In this document: positions 7,733-16,119 of the stretch, one piece after another
How positions within the stretch are numbered: position 1 is the stretch's first letter
Layout of the letters: every line of letters starts with the position of its first letter
From: Providencia sp. PROV188
GTDB lineage: Bacteria > Pseudomonadota > Gammaproteobacteria > Enterobacterales > Enterobacteriaceae
Assembly (NCBI RefSeq): GCF_027595165.1
Contig: NZ_CP097291.1
Coordinates: 3,534,001 to 3,598,000 of the forward strand
Reading direction: 5' to 3'
DNA: 64,000 bases
The notes under the pieces: generated by a model
The model's database searches: none
What the model saw: the letters and a program-made list of their open reading frames with translations, nothing else
What the model was told of the DNA's origin: nothing
Position numbers and translations under genes: made by a program

Positions 7733-8491
7733 ATGCCAGTTCCTTTAATTATTGCAGGAGCGGGATTAATGACACTGGGTGGACTCGCCGCAGTGACCCA
7801 TGAAGCCTCAAAAATCGGTTTCCCCTCTTCATCAGGTAGTGGAGATGATGAGTGGGGAAATACTAGTTATGAAGATAAAATTCGGGAATATGAAAGCATT
7901 GCGATCGGTGGCGAATTTGATGATGAAGAAAAGAAACGAGGCAATAATCAAGGTGCAGTGGTAGGTGCTACAGCCGGGGCATCTGTTGGTGTTGCTGCCA
8001 TTGAAGCCAGTAAAGGCTGTCAGGACTGCCCGGCGCTCCCTTATATTGTTCCTCATCAAAATGATATTACCAATACACGCACTCCCAATGCTTATGCGTA
8101 TCAGGCAAGAATTTGTAATACACAAATCAGAACTGTCGATACCCCCGCAGGGCAAATGCGATACATTGATGAATGGAAGTGCACAATTCCCGTTCCAACC
8201 AGAACCCGAAACCCGCTAGTGGAATTTGATGGCTGGAAACCTGATGAATGCAACTTTATTGAAACGAAAGATAATTATGATAATTTTTTCGACAAAGATG
8301 GTGAAGTTAAAGCTTTTTGGGAAAAAGGAGGTAATATTCCTAAACAAGCATTTGATCAGGATTGGCTATGCCAACATCAATTCAAGGGACGCTCATATAT
8401 TGACTGGCATTTTTCGCAAGAAAACATGTACAGATTTTGTTCTGTTATATTGGACTCCTATCCTCAAATTCGAACACATTTAACTCCATAA
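7733..8491 (+). CDS. Predicted type VI secretion nuclease effector (Tox-REase-5-like)
   Basis: A 252-residue predicted antibacterial toxin. The N-terminus (residues 2-22) is hydrophobic and glycine/alanine-rich, a second small-residue stretch is at 74-90, and GCQDCPALPY at 95-104 is typical of the linker before this toxin domain. The C-terminal half fits the restriction-endonuclease-fold toxin Tox-REase-5: EFDGWKPD (164-171), the E-x-K motif in ETKDNYD (177-183), QHQ (214-216) and WHF (225-227). The ATG at 7733 has GGAG upstream; a TTG at 7715 does not. The predicted immunity gene follows. Confidence 0.78.
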   Translation: MPVPLIIAGAGLMTLGGLAAVTHEASKIGFPSSSGSGDDEWGNTSYEDKIREYESIAIGGEFDDEEKKRGNNQGAVVGATAGASVGVAAIEASKGCQDCPALPYIVPHQNDITNTRTPNAYAYQARICNTQIRTVDTPAGQMRYIDEWKCTIPVPTRTRNPLVEFDGWKPDECNFIETKDNYDNFFDKDGEVKAFWEKGGNIPKQAFDQDWLCQHQFKGRSYIDWHFSQENMYRFCSVILDSYPQIRTHLTP

Positions 8492-8507
8492 AACAGGGTA
8501 TTTATAA

Positions 8508-9182
8508 ATGAAACTCAAATTAGATGTTGATATTAAACTGGATGATCAGCTTACGAATGAAAAATTTATAAATATTTTAGTCACTATGATGAATTTTGTA
8601 AAAAATATTACGTCCACTGATAGTGAAAAATGGTTTTTTTCTGGAGATAGCTTAGAAGATTCCATGAATAAACCAGCCTTCGAAAATGGTAAGCCATCTT
8701 CCATTTTAGAAGACAAAAAAAGTATAGATATCATTGAGTCAATATGGGCAGGGGATAATTCTTTAACAATACAACATGCTGCAAATATTAATCAATATAT
8801 ACTAAGATTTAATCTCCGAAAGATTGATCATTTAGATCTTAAAAACACACTGAAATCAATAAATGAAATTTTATCCATTTTTAATATTTTAGCCTTGAGG
8901 ATGGATATAAATAATTATTCATATCATAAGAAACAAGTCTTTCCGGACAGGTTTCCCGTTGGCTGGATGCTTTATTTAAATAAAAAAATAACGCAACAAC
9001 AGGTTCCCATGGCGGCTCAACTTATTCATATTGATAATGACAAAAATCACGGAACATTAATTATCAGTACCGACCATGTTTTTGATGGTGAAAATAAAGA
9101 GGATATTAAAAAAGCCAATGAAATCGAAATCCAGCTCGCTGGGTTGGGATTACTGCCATTAATAAGAGAGATATATCGTTAA
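8508..9182 (+). CDS. Predicted immunity protein, Imm52-like
   Basis: A 224-residue cytoplasmic protein, 16 bases after the toxin gene. The C-terminal half matches the pattern of immunity protein 52: RFPVGWMLYLNKKI (about residues 148-161), QQVPMAAQ, then GTLIISTDHVFDG and the NEIEIQLAGLGLLPLI helix. Imm52 genes are commonly paired with Tox-REase-5 toxins, so it should neutralise the neighbour's product. Its codons are much more AT-rich than those of the flanking core genes, a sign of transfer. The 17-bp repeat of the ubiV end starts 14 bases after the stop codon. Confidence 0.78.
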   Translation: MKLKLDVDIKLDDQLTNEKFINILVTMMNFVKNITSTDSEKWFFSGDSLEDSMNKPAFENGKPSSILEDKKSIDIIESIWAGDNSLTIQHAANINQYILRFNLRKIDHLDLKNTLKSINEILSIFNILALRMDINNYSYHKKQVFPDRFPVGWMLYLNKKITQQQVPMAAQLIHIDNDKNHGTLIISTDHVFDGENKEDIKKANEIEIQLAGLGLLPLIREIYR

Positions 9183-9195
9183 TTTTTTAAGCGGT

Positions 9196-9212
9196 ATTGA
9201 CCCTAGAGGCGT
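9196..9212. repeat. Direct repeat, right copy (duplicated ubiV 3' end)
   Basis: Identical to 6338-6354. In the same frame it spells Leu-Thr-Leu-Glu-Ala followed by TAA, so it looks like the original end of ubiV left behind after the 2.86-kb module was inserted. Confidence 0.85.
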
Positions 9213-9233
9213 AATGAATTTTCTATTTATGAG

Positions 9234-9254
9234 AGGCTCTCTAGCGAGCCTTTT
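9234..9254 (+). terminator. Terminator, probably the displaced ubiV terminator
   Basis: AGGCTC (9234-9239) pairs with GAGCCT (9246-9251), followed by TTT. It lies 21 bases after the duplicated ubiV end, the distance expected of a ubiV terminator, and now serves the type VI cargo operon. Confidence 0.65.
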
Positions 9255-9419
9255 CATTCCATGGCCAATCACCAACAAAAACCTGCGCAATTTTTCATCA
9301 ATAACCTGTCTATACCCAGAATATCCCCCAAACAGATACAGAGTTATCTCCTTTGAATTCGGTTGACGTACGGTAGATTAGATAAGCAACCAAACTCACA
9401 GACTAATAAGGAAATACCC

Positions 9420-9899
9420 GTGATAAAACGTACCCTGCTCGTCATGACACTTTTTTTAACGGGATGCTCAACATCCCTTGAGTACACCAAAGCGGATCTC
9501 GAACAAAACCAAGAGGTGAGTTACTCCGATTCTGGGTACTATCGCGTGGTCTTTAAAGGGAAAAAAATTCTTTCCGTGCCTGAAAATGCCCATATTGTGG
9601 CAGGCACTGAAGATAACGTGGTTGGAAAATTGACCCAAGATGGTAAAACTGGTGAGTTTGTGATTGCGGGGCTTGCCGCCAAAAGCAATGGCAACATTAG
9701 TTCCCAAGTGGGTGGCCACGATTATAATTTGAGTTTCCTATTAACCGATGAAAATGATTTACCACTTTCATCAGTCAATTACATCATTATCAATGACTGT
9801 AATGGGGAAGCCTATTCGGGCAAAACCAATGCTAACGGACGCACATTTTCGGTTTCAACGCCCAAAGAGTGCAACTTAAGTCTCAGCGTTGTAGAGTAA
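9420..9899 (+). CDS. Hypothetical lipoprotein
   Basis: A 159-residue predicted outer-membrane or periplasmic lipoprotein. The lipobox LTGC ends the signal peptide at residue 16. A GTG at 9420 is chosen because AAGGA lies nearby and a short signal peptide then results; the frame is open upstream to 9363. The mature part looks beta-rich and ends in a module with YIIINDCNGEAYSGKTNANG, the Y-x-I...G...G-x-T-x-x-x-G pattern seen in transthyretin-like carrier domains of some VgrG/PAAR-linked proteins. Function unknown. A link with the neighbouring type VI module is possible but unproven, since the gene lies outside the repeat. Confidence 0.75.
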   Translation: MIKRTLLVMTLFLTGCSTSLEYTKADLEQNQEVSYSDSGYYRVVFKGKKILSVPENAHIVAGTEDNVVGKLTQDGKTGEFVIAGLAAKSNGNISSQVGGHDYNLSFLLTDENDLPLSSVNYIIINDCNGEAYSGKTNANGRTFSVSTPKECNLSLSVVE

Positions 9900-9941
9900 A
9901 ATGTACCGGAATAAAAAATTGAGACGTAACTTTTCAAAATA

Positions 9942-9962
9942 AGAGGTTGGAAACCAACCTCT
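9942..9962 (-). terminator. Terminator at the end of the export operon
   Basis: AGAGGTTGG and CCAACCTCT form a nine-base-pair stem with a loop of three. On the minus strand it is followed by TATTTTG. It can serve the permease operon, and the stem may also stop transcription from the lipoprotein gene. Confidence 0.6.
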
Positions 9963-9979
9963 CTGACGATTATTTATGG

Positions 9980-11140
9980 CTATTTATGAAAATGCTTGCG
10001 CCAGCGGTGCACTGCATGGCTAATCTGGCGTAACTCACCATCTCGCAACATGCCAATAAACACACCGATAAACGAGTAAATCACCCCAAGCACCAGCATC
10101 ATCACAATATCCATCAAGATATCTCTAAATGGCAGCCCCATTTGGTTGATCCCCGCCATGGCGTTAGTCGCCCATGTGGATGGCAACGCCGAGGCTATCA
10201 TTCGTACCCAATCCGGCATGGCTTGTAATGGCCAAATAGTCCCAGACATATAGAATACCGGCGTGGTGATAAACGCCAATGTCAGGTAGATCATCTCCAC
10301 ACTACGCAAGCATTCCGTGACCAACTTCCCTAACCCAATAACGGCGAGTAAGAATGGGAAGGTCAGCATCCAAATTTGGTACAACGGCGCTTCTTGTCGA
10401 TAACCCAAAATCCATGGCCATAAGGCAAAAAACACGGTCGAAAGAAATAACCAGATAGGTACCAGCGCCGACAACGCCCCCAGATAAACCGCTAATGGAG
10501 GTTTACCTTTTGGTGTAGAGCGAATGGCAATACTGACCCGCACACACGCAATTAATAAGGAGTGCTGCAATAACATCACCAGCAAGCCAGGGAAGATAAT
10601 CGCCGCAAAGCTAATTCCGGGGTTATACAGTGGCTCGGTTTCACTGCGAACAGGGGCAATAATCACTTTCGCTTGTTCAGGACTGAAACCCGCCTTTTCC
10701 AGTAACTGGGTGTTATAGGCGCTCAATAGCGTTTGATACGCTTTCGATAGCTCTTGCTGGATTTGCCCGCTGGCTAAGCGGTTTGTGGCATCCCCATAAA
10801 CCGGTACCGTGATATTTTTGCCACTAAGCAAATGCTTTTCAAAATCCGTAGGGATGATTACGATGGCAAACAGCTGCCTCGCAATCATATCCTGCCGCGC
10901 TTGAGCTAAATTATCGTAACTGTGTAGCTGGACTTTGGGCGTGGCGTCTAAATCACGGATCAGTTCACGACTTGCGCCTGAGTGATCCATATCGATAACC
11001 GCCACAGGCAGATCCCACAGGACAGGACGCGCGTACACCAAACTCATAATACAGAGAGAAACGAGCAGCAACAGCCACATCGGTTTCTCCAGCATGCCCA
11101 GCAGTACCTTTTTAAACGTCGCAAAATAGACCGTCATCAT
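9980..11140 (-). CDS. ABC-2 type permease, second of a pair
   Basis: A 386-residue inner membrane protein of the ABC-2 permease type. It has one N-terminal membrane helix (about residues 20-38), a periplasmic domain starting LPVAVIDMDHSGASREL that is typical of the YhhJ/YbhS/YbhR group, and five or six helices in the C-terminal half. The start overlaps the stop of the upstream permease as ATGA, so they are translationally coupled. No ATP-binding subunit is encoded in the operon. The cargo is unknown; drug or envelope-compound export is the usual guess for the family. Confidence 0.85.
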   Translation of the reverse strand: MMTVYFATFKKVLLGMLEKPMWLLLLVSLCIMSLVYARPVLWDLPVAVIDMDHSGASRELIRDLDATPKVQLHSYDNLAQARQDMIARQLFAIVIIPTDFEKHLLSGKNITVPVYGDATNRLASGQIQQELSKAYQTLLSAYNTQLLEKAGFSPEQAKVIIAPVRSETEPLYNPGISFAAIIFPGLLVMLLQHSLLIACVRVSIAIRSTPKGKPPLAVYLGALSALVPIWLFLSTVFFALWPWILGYRQEAPLYQIWMLTFPFLLAVIGLGKLVTECLRSVEMIYLTLAFITTPVFYMSGTIWPLQAMPDWVRMIASALPSTWATNAMAGINQMGLPFRDILMDIVMMLVLGVIYSFIGVFIGMLRDGELRQISHAVHRWRKHFHK

Positions 11141-12282
11141 ACGATACTTCCTTGGGTTTCAAGCCGTTTCACTAAGCGTTTACGGATCAAAAATGCCGTC
11201 AGTAACGGGTAAATCAGCAAGAATAGACACACTTGCACAATGCGCTCAAACGAGATTTCCCGTAAGAAAATATCAAACATGGCGTTTAAAGTGTGAGTGA
11301 GCGGCTCCGCGTTCGAAATAATCCGTGCGGGCAGAATCATCGAGAGTTCCGGCACTGCCATGCCAGAAAACGCCAAGGCAATACTCACCAGCATCCCGAT
11401 TAAGCTGTAAGCCATTATCGCGCTGGACGTAAAGCTAAAGAGTAGTAACCCGATACTCTGCGCCGCTATCACATAGAAGAAGCCCACCAGCATCATATAC
11501 AGAGGGTTCCCCACCACTTTTGCGTCGAAAATAGTGACCAATGCCGCCAGTTCCACAATCAGTAACGTCGTAAAAAATAACGTATAAGGTGCCATTTTAC
11601 CTAGCAGTGCCATTGAAAATGGCTTCACACTTTGAAGAATGGTGCCGCGAGACATGGTGTAAATAGTGGCTGTGACCACAAACAGTTGCAGCATGTGGAT
11701 GGTCGCCGCAAATTGTTGGTAATAAATATAGCTGCCACTTGGGTTAAAGAGGCTATCGTAAGAGAGCGTGACTTGCGCCAATGCCGGTAGCGATTGCCCC
11801 ATCGATTTTGCCATTTCTTGGCGGTATTTGGCGTTAAGTTCCGCAACTAAGCCGCTAAAATCTTGAATAGCATAACTGCCAGATGCGTAAAATAGTGCAT
11901 TGTAGTACATGCGCAATTCAGGCTGGCGTCCTCGCAATATATCCTCCTCAAAATTTTTGGGGATATAAAGCAAGGCATAATCTTTGGCACTCCCCAGCTG
12001 CTTGATGGATGTCACTAAGTTGCCATCAATCGCTTTCACTTCCGCATGAGGGCCCGCATCAAGGTCGCGGATAATTTGCCTTGAAACCGGGCTGTTGTTG
12101 CTATCGACCACCGAAACTGGCACATCCATCAGCGTTCCCTCAGAGAAGTTAGCGCTGATTAACGTAAACAGCATCAAAGGGAATAGCCAACTCAGCCAGT
12201 GAAAGACTGGGCTGCGGATCGCCATTTGGGTTTCGCGGCTAAAGGCATGTTCAAAACCATGCCAAGCGAATTTGAGTTTCAT
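11137..12282 (-). CDS. ABC-2 type permease, first of a pair
   Basis: A 381-residue inner membrane permease homologous to its downstream neighbour. It shares the N-terminal helix, the DVPVSVVDSNNSPVSRQIIRDLDAG segment at about residues 53-77 and a C-terminal block of membrane helices ending in a basic tail. It starts 11 bases after the membrane fusion protein gene. The two permeases probably form a heterodimer, with the fusion protein bridging the periplasm (inference from the YbhGFSR and YhiI-RbbA-YhhJ arrangements, which in contrast contain ATPase genes). Confidence 0.85.
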   Translation of the reverse strand: MKLKFAWHGFEHAFSRETQMAIRSPVFHWLSWLFPLMLFTLISANFSEGTLMDVPVSVVDSNNSPVSRQIIRDLDAGPHAEVKAIDGNLVTSIKQLGSAKDYALLYIPKNFEEDILRGRQPELRMYYNALFYASGSYAIQDFSGLVAELNAKYRQEMAKSMGQSLPALAQVTLSYDSLFNPSGSYIYYQQFAATIHMLQLFVVTATIYTMSRGTILQSVKPFSMALLGKMAPYTLFFTTLLIVELAALVTIFDAKVVGNPLYMMLVGFFYVIAAQSIGLLLFSFTSSAIMAYSLIGMLVSIALAFSGMAVPELSMILPARIISNAEPLTHTLNAMFDIFLREISFERIVQVCLFLLIYPLLTAFLIRKRLVKRLETQGSIV

Positions 12283-12293
12283 GGCGTCACCTG

Positions 12294-13265
12294 TTATTTA
12301 TCCCAGTGCCACAAGACGCTCATCCCCGGTCGCAATCCTTCAATCGGTTGTTGTGGATACAAGCGAACTTCAAAGGTTTTCAGGTCGAAATCCCCTGTCG
12401 CACGGGTGGCTCGTTTAGTCGCGTAATCCCCTTTCGGTGCAATATAGCGAACTTCGGCTTCCACGGTTTTATCCCCTAAGGCAGGAACCGTCAGCTCAAT
12501 TTTGTCCCCTTTTTTCACACCCACTAAAATGTCTTCACGTAGGTTATAAACAAAATAGGCTTGAGGGAGGCTGATCAATGAGATTAATGGGCTACCTGCA
12601 TTGAACAGTTCACCAATTTCTGCTGGGATTGGACCAACTTCACCATCCACAGGGGCTTTCACTTGCAAGTCATCCAGTTGAACTTGGAGTTCAGCCAGTT
12701 TTTGCTCTGCTTGGTCCACTGCCGCTTTATATTGTTGACGCTGCTCGATACGATCGCCGTTTTTCCCTTCTTCCAAACGCGCCTTAGCACTTTGGACTTG
12801 TTGGAACGCAACATCTTTCGCTTTACGGGCGGTATCTAGCTCATTTGCTGAAACATACCCTTTACCTGAAAGATTATTTAAACGGGTAAATTCACGGGAG
12901 GCATTTTGGTATTGCGAATTTGCTTGAGCAACCGCAGCTTGTAGGTCACGCAGCGTCTCTTCACGAGTTCCATTCAAGGATTGGTCGAGTTGAGCTTGAG
13001 CTTGGTCCTTAGCCGCTTTTAATGCCGCGTATTGGGCTTGTAACTCAGGGCTTTCTAAGGTGAGCAATAACTGCCCTTTCTTCACATCATCCCCGCGTTC
13101 TACATGGCGTTCAATGACTCTGCCTTTGGCTTTTGAAGTCACGATGACCTCCGGTGCGTCCACTTCCCCTTGCAATAATAAAAATTGATTATGGGAATGA
13201 AAAAGCGCCGCAGCAGCAATTAAGATCAGCATAAGCAAGATCAGTATGATGGTTCTTTTTTTCAT
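12294..13265 (-). CDS. HlyD family membrane fusion protein
   Basis: A 323-residue periplasmic adaptor. It has an N-terminal membrane anchor (about residues 5-22), then a biotinyl-lipoyl-like half-domain with GRVIERHVERGDDVKKGQLL, a long coiled-coil hairpin rich in Ala/Gln/Glu/Arg (about residues 78-195), the second lipoyl half (VKAPVDGEVGPIPAEIG) and a beta-barrel domain. Proteins of this type link inner-membrane exporters to an outer-membrane channel such as TolC. It is the first gene of the operon with the two permeases. No strong Shine-Dalgarno sequence is seen before the ATG. Confidence 0.88.
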   Translation of the reverse strand: MKKRTIILILLMLILIAAAALFHSHNQFLLLQGEVDAPEVIVTSKAKGRVIERHVERGDDVKKGQLLLTLESPELQAQYAALKAAKDQAQAQLDQSLNGTREETLRDLQAAVAQANSQYQNASREFTRLNNLSGKGYVSANELDTARKAKDVAFQQVQSAKARLEEGKNGDRIEQRQQYKAAVDQAEQKLAELQVQLDDLQVKAPVDGEVGPIPAEIGELFNAGSPLISLISLPQAYFVYNLREDILVGVKKGDKIELTVPALGDKTVEAEVRYIAPKGDYATKRATRATGDFDLKTFEVRLYPQQPIEGLRPGMSVLWHWDK

Positions 13266-13494
13266 TATGTATGTGGGCCTTGAATAATAACGGAGGAAAC
13301 TACTTTTTCATTATGACAATAAATTAACACTAACGTTAAGAAATTTGTGCGCAAAATCACGCTTTAGCGGTCTTTTTTAGTCTGAGGGGCTTTGACGCTT
13401 ATGTCAAATAATGATGTTTTACTAATTATTAAATGACGATTACTTAACCAGCCCAATAAGATACAATATCCCCCAAAGTATATGGCTAAGCCCA
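13266..13494. other. Intergenic region between the export operon and btsS
   Basis: About 230 bases with no gene, continuing into the ERIC repeats up to 13655. It must hold the promoter of the minus-strand export operon and probably that of btsSR. No definite promoter or operator is named. Confidence 0.45.
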
Positions 13495-13535
13495 CTGAGC
13501 GCAGCCCCCATAATGTAAAATATAGTGAGCCATGC
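13495..13535. repeat. Truncated ERIC remnant
   Basis: CTGAGCGCAG then CCCCCATAATGTAAAATATA and GTGAGCCATG closely match the right end of the complete ERIC element at 13623-13668, with a short deletion. It is thus the right terminal piece of a second copy, placed in tandem before the complete one. Confidence 0.65.
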
Positions 13536-13664
13536 TCTAACATGCTCTAAATAGTTCGCATTATGGGTAGGCGGCAAGAGAAGATATCTCTAGGAGCATA
13601 CAAAAGTATGTGACTAGAGGAGCTGAGCGTAGCTAACACCCCCATAATGTGAAATATGACGAGC
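13536..13664. repeat. ERIC element, copy 2, abutting the btsS start codon
   Basis: The left arm CTCTAAATAGTTCGCATTATGGG is complementary to the right end CCCATAATGTGAAATATGA. The core has CTAGGAGCATAC and GTATGTGACTAGAGG, as in copy 1 of this window. The right end runs into the btsS translation start, so the leader RNA of btsSR is largely ERIC sequence. Confidence 0.8.
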
Positions 13665-15347
13665 ATGTACGAATTCGATTTGATTTTATTACTACTACAA
13701 CAAATGTGCGTCTACCTCGTTATCGCTTGGGCACTCAGCCGCACTCCTCTGGTCACCCCTCTTCTTAAGGTTACCATTCGCTTACCTCATAAAGTGATGT
13801 GCTACCTTATTTTCTCCGTATTTTGCATCATCGGTACTTATTTTGGTTTACATATCAATGATTCCATAGCTAATACTCGTGCTATTGGTGCTGTACTTGG
13901 CGGATTGTTAGGCGGCCCTGCGGTGGGCTTTGCTGTTGGGTTTACAGGTGGGGTTCACCGGTACTCTTTGGGTGGAATGAGCGCTTTCGCTTGTATGATC
14001 TCGACCATTGTCGAAGGCTTAATTGGCGGTCTGGTACATCGTTACTATATGAAGCGAGGGGAAATTAATAAAATTTTTAACCCTGTTACCGCCAGCTGCG
14101 TTACCTTTTTCGCTGAAATCATCCAGATGCTAATTATTTTACTCATCGCCCGTCCATTCGATGAAGCTTATGAATTAGTGAAAAATATTGCCGCGCCGAT
14201 GATCATTGCCAATACCATCGGGGCTGCCATGTTTATCCGTATCTTGCTGGATAGGCGCGCCATCGTCGAGAAATACACCACGGCATTCTCCGCGCAAGCC
14301 TTGAAAATTGCCCTATGTACTGAGGGTATTTTGCGTAAAGGTTTCAATGCGGATAACAGCATGAAAGTGGCAAAAATTATTTACCAAGAATTAGATATTG
14401 GTGCCGTCGCCATTACGGATAGAGAAAAAATTCTCGCGTTTATCGGGCTAGGCTCCGATCACCACATTCCAGGGACACCTATCTCATCCATTCAATCCAG
14501 GCAGGCCATTGATAATAATGAAGTGGTTTATGCCGATGGTAACGAAACGCCGTATAAATGCTCGCTAAGCCCCTCATGCAAGCTTGGTTCCACCCTCGTC
14601 ATCCCGCTTAGAGGGGAAAACCAACGAGTCATTGGAACCATCAAATTATACCAAGCCAAGAATAGCCTCTTTAGCTCCATCAACCGTACGCTAGGGGAAG
14701 GAATTGCCAGCCTGTTCTCCGCCCAAATTTTGGCGGGGCAATATGAGCGCAATAAGCAATCTTTACTGCAATCGGAAGTCAAACTGCTTCACGCACAAGT
14801 GAACCCGCATTTTCTCTTTAATGTGCTCAACACATTACAAGCAGTGATCCGCAAAGATAGCCAGCAAGCGGGACAGCTCGTGCAGTATATCTCCACCTTC
14901 TTTCGCAATAACTTAAAACGTCCAGAGCAGAATGCGACATTAGGGGAAGAAATCGAGCATATCAATTCATACCTGCAAATTGAAAAGGCGCGATTCCAAG
15001 ATAATTTACAGATCCATTTAGATATCCCCGATGAAGTTAAACAGGTGGAATTACCCGCGTTTACGCTGCAACCTATTGTCGAAAATGCAATAAAACACGG
15101 CACTTCACAGTTATTAAATACCGGATACATTACAATACGCAGCTATATTCGCTGTGAACATGTCTATATTGAAATCGAAGATAATGCCGGTTTATACCAG
15201 CCAAGTGGGCAATCTGACGGCTTAGGGATGGGCTTAGTCGATAAACGCTTGCGCCTGAAATACGGTGAAAAATATGGAATAGGCGTGGAGTATGAACCTG
15301 AAAAATTCACCCGCGTGAAAATCCGCTTGCCCTACATGTCCACTTAA
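13665..15347 (+). CDS. btsS: Pyruvate sensor histidine kinase BtsS
   Basis: A 560-residue LytS-family sensor kinase, which with BtsR responds to extracellular pyruvate and activates the uptake gene btsT in E. coli. Residues 1-200 hold about six membrane helices (5TM-5TMR_LYT type), followed by a GAF-like domain, the phosphoacceptor histidine in VNPHFLFN and an ATPase domain with IVENAIKHG and [11 protein letters not shown]. The ATG at 13665 matches the E. coli start; the ATG nine bases earlier lies inside the ERIC repeat and is less likely. btsR follows after 32 bases. btsT is not in the window. Confidence 0.95.
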   Translation: MYEFDLILLLLQQMCVYLVIAWALSRTPLVTPLLKVTIRLPHKVMCYLIFSVFCIIGTYFGLHINDSIANTRAIGAVLGGLLGGPAVGFAVGFTGGVHRYSLGGMSAFACMISTIVEGLIGGLVHRYYMKRGEINKIFNPVTASCVTFFAEIIQMLIILLIARPFDEAYELVKNIAAPMIIANTIGAAMFIRILLDRRAIVEKYTTAFSAQALKIALCTEGILRKGFNADNSMKVAKIIYQELDIGAVAITDREKILAFIGLGSDHHIPGTPISSIQSRQAIDNNEVVYADGNETPYKCSLSPSCKLGSTLVIPLRGENQRVIGTIKLYQAKNSLFSSINRTLGEGIASLFSAQILAGQYERNKQSLLQSEVKLLHAQVNPHFLFNVLNTLQAVIRKDSQQAGQLVQYISTFFRNNLKRPEQNATLGEEIEHINSYLQIEKARFQDNLQIHLDIPDEVKQVELPAFTLQPIVENAIKHGTSQLLNTGYITIRSYIRCEHVYIEIEDNAGLYQPSGQSDGLGMGLVDKRLRLKYGEKYGIGVEYEPEKFTRVKIRLPYMST

Positions 15348-15379
15348 TCACATTGCACATAATAAATGATAATAACGCT

Positions 15380-16096
15380 ATGAATGTACTGATCGTTGAT
15401 GACGAACCCCTAGCCCGTGAAAACGTGCGCTGCTTACTTGAGGAACATGACGATATCGAGATTATTGGCGAGTGCGCCAATGCCATTGAAGCCATCGGTT
15501 TGATCCACAAAAAAAAGCCTGATGTGGTGTTTTTAGATATTCAAATGCCCCGGGTGACGGGATTAGAAATGGTGCGTATGCTCGATCCTGAAGAGCGCCC
15601 ACACATTGTTTTTCTGACGGCATTTAATGAATTTGCGATCCAAGCTTTCGAAGAGCATGCTTTCGACTATCTACTTAAACCCCTTGAACCTGAAAGATTG
15701 GCAAAAACTTTAGCCCGTTTACGCCAAAATAAACAGAAACAGAATCTCGAGCTTCTCGATAACAATGAACCGCTCAAGTTTATTCCTTGTACCGGACACA
15801 GCCGAATTTATCTAATGAAATTAGACGATGTGCAATATGTTACTTCTCGCATGAGCGGCGTGTATGTAATGAGTACCCAAGGACAAGAAGGCTTTACCGA
15901 ATTAACCTTGCGCACATTAGAAATGCGTACGTCGTTAGTCCGTTGCCATCGTCAATATTTAGTAAATATGACCCAGCTCAGCGAGATTCTATTTGGGGAT
16001 AATGGACAAGCCGAATTGGTGCTATGCTCAGGTGAGCATATTCCCGTTAGCCGCCGCTATTTAAAACCCTTAAAAGAGGCGCTTGGGCTAATTTAA
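15380..16096 (+). CDS. btsR: Response regulator BtsR (LytTR type)
   Basis: A 238-residue two-component regulator. The receiver domain has the acidic pair in [10 protein letters not shown] (from residue 6), the phosphorylation aspartate in VVFLDIQMP (about residue 54), and the conserved lysine in YLLKPLEP. The C-terminal LytTR DNA-binding domain contains [11 protein letters not shown] and [13 protein letters not shown]. The ATG at 15380 aligns with the E. coli start; a TTG at 15353 would add nine residues without a ribosome binding site. Neither start has a strong Shine-Dalgarno, so coupling to btsS is likely. Confidence 0.95.
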   Translation: MNVLIVDDEPLARENVRCLLEEHDDIEIIGECANAIEAIGLIHKKKPDVVFLDIQMPRVTGLEMVRMLDPEERPHIVFLTAFNEFAIQAFEEHAFDYLLKPLEPERLAKTLARLRQNKQKQNLELLDNNEPLKFIPCTGHSRIYLMKLDDVQYVTSRMSGVYVMSTQGQEGFTELTLRTLEMRTSLVRCHRQYLVNMTQLSEILFGDNGQAELVLCSGEHIPVSRRYLKPLKEALGLI

Positions 16097-16119
16097 CGAG
16101 TGACTCAGGAGAAAAGGTT

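Noticed and set aside
6338..9216. Island as an integrase-driven genomic island or prophage remnant
   Set aside because: A direct repeat is present but there is no integrase, transposase or phage gene in the interval, so the mechanism cannot be named.
13656..13664. ATG at 13656 as btsS start
   Set aside because: It lies inside the ERIC repeat and adds three residues with no counterpart in the family; the ATG at 13665 gives the conserved N-terminus.
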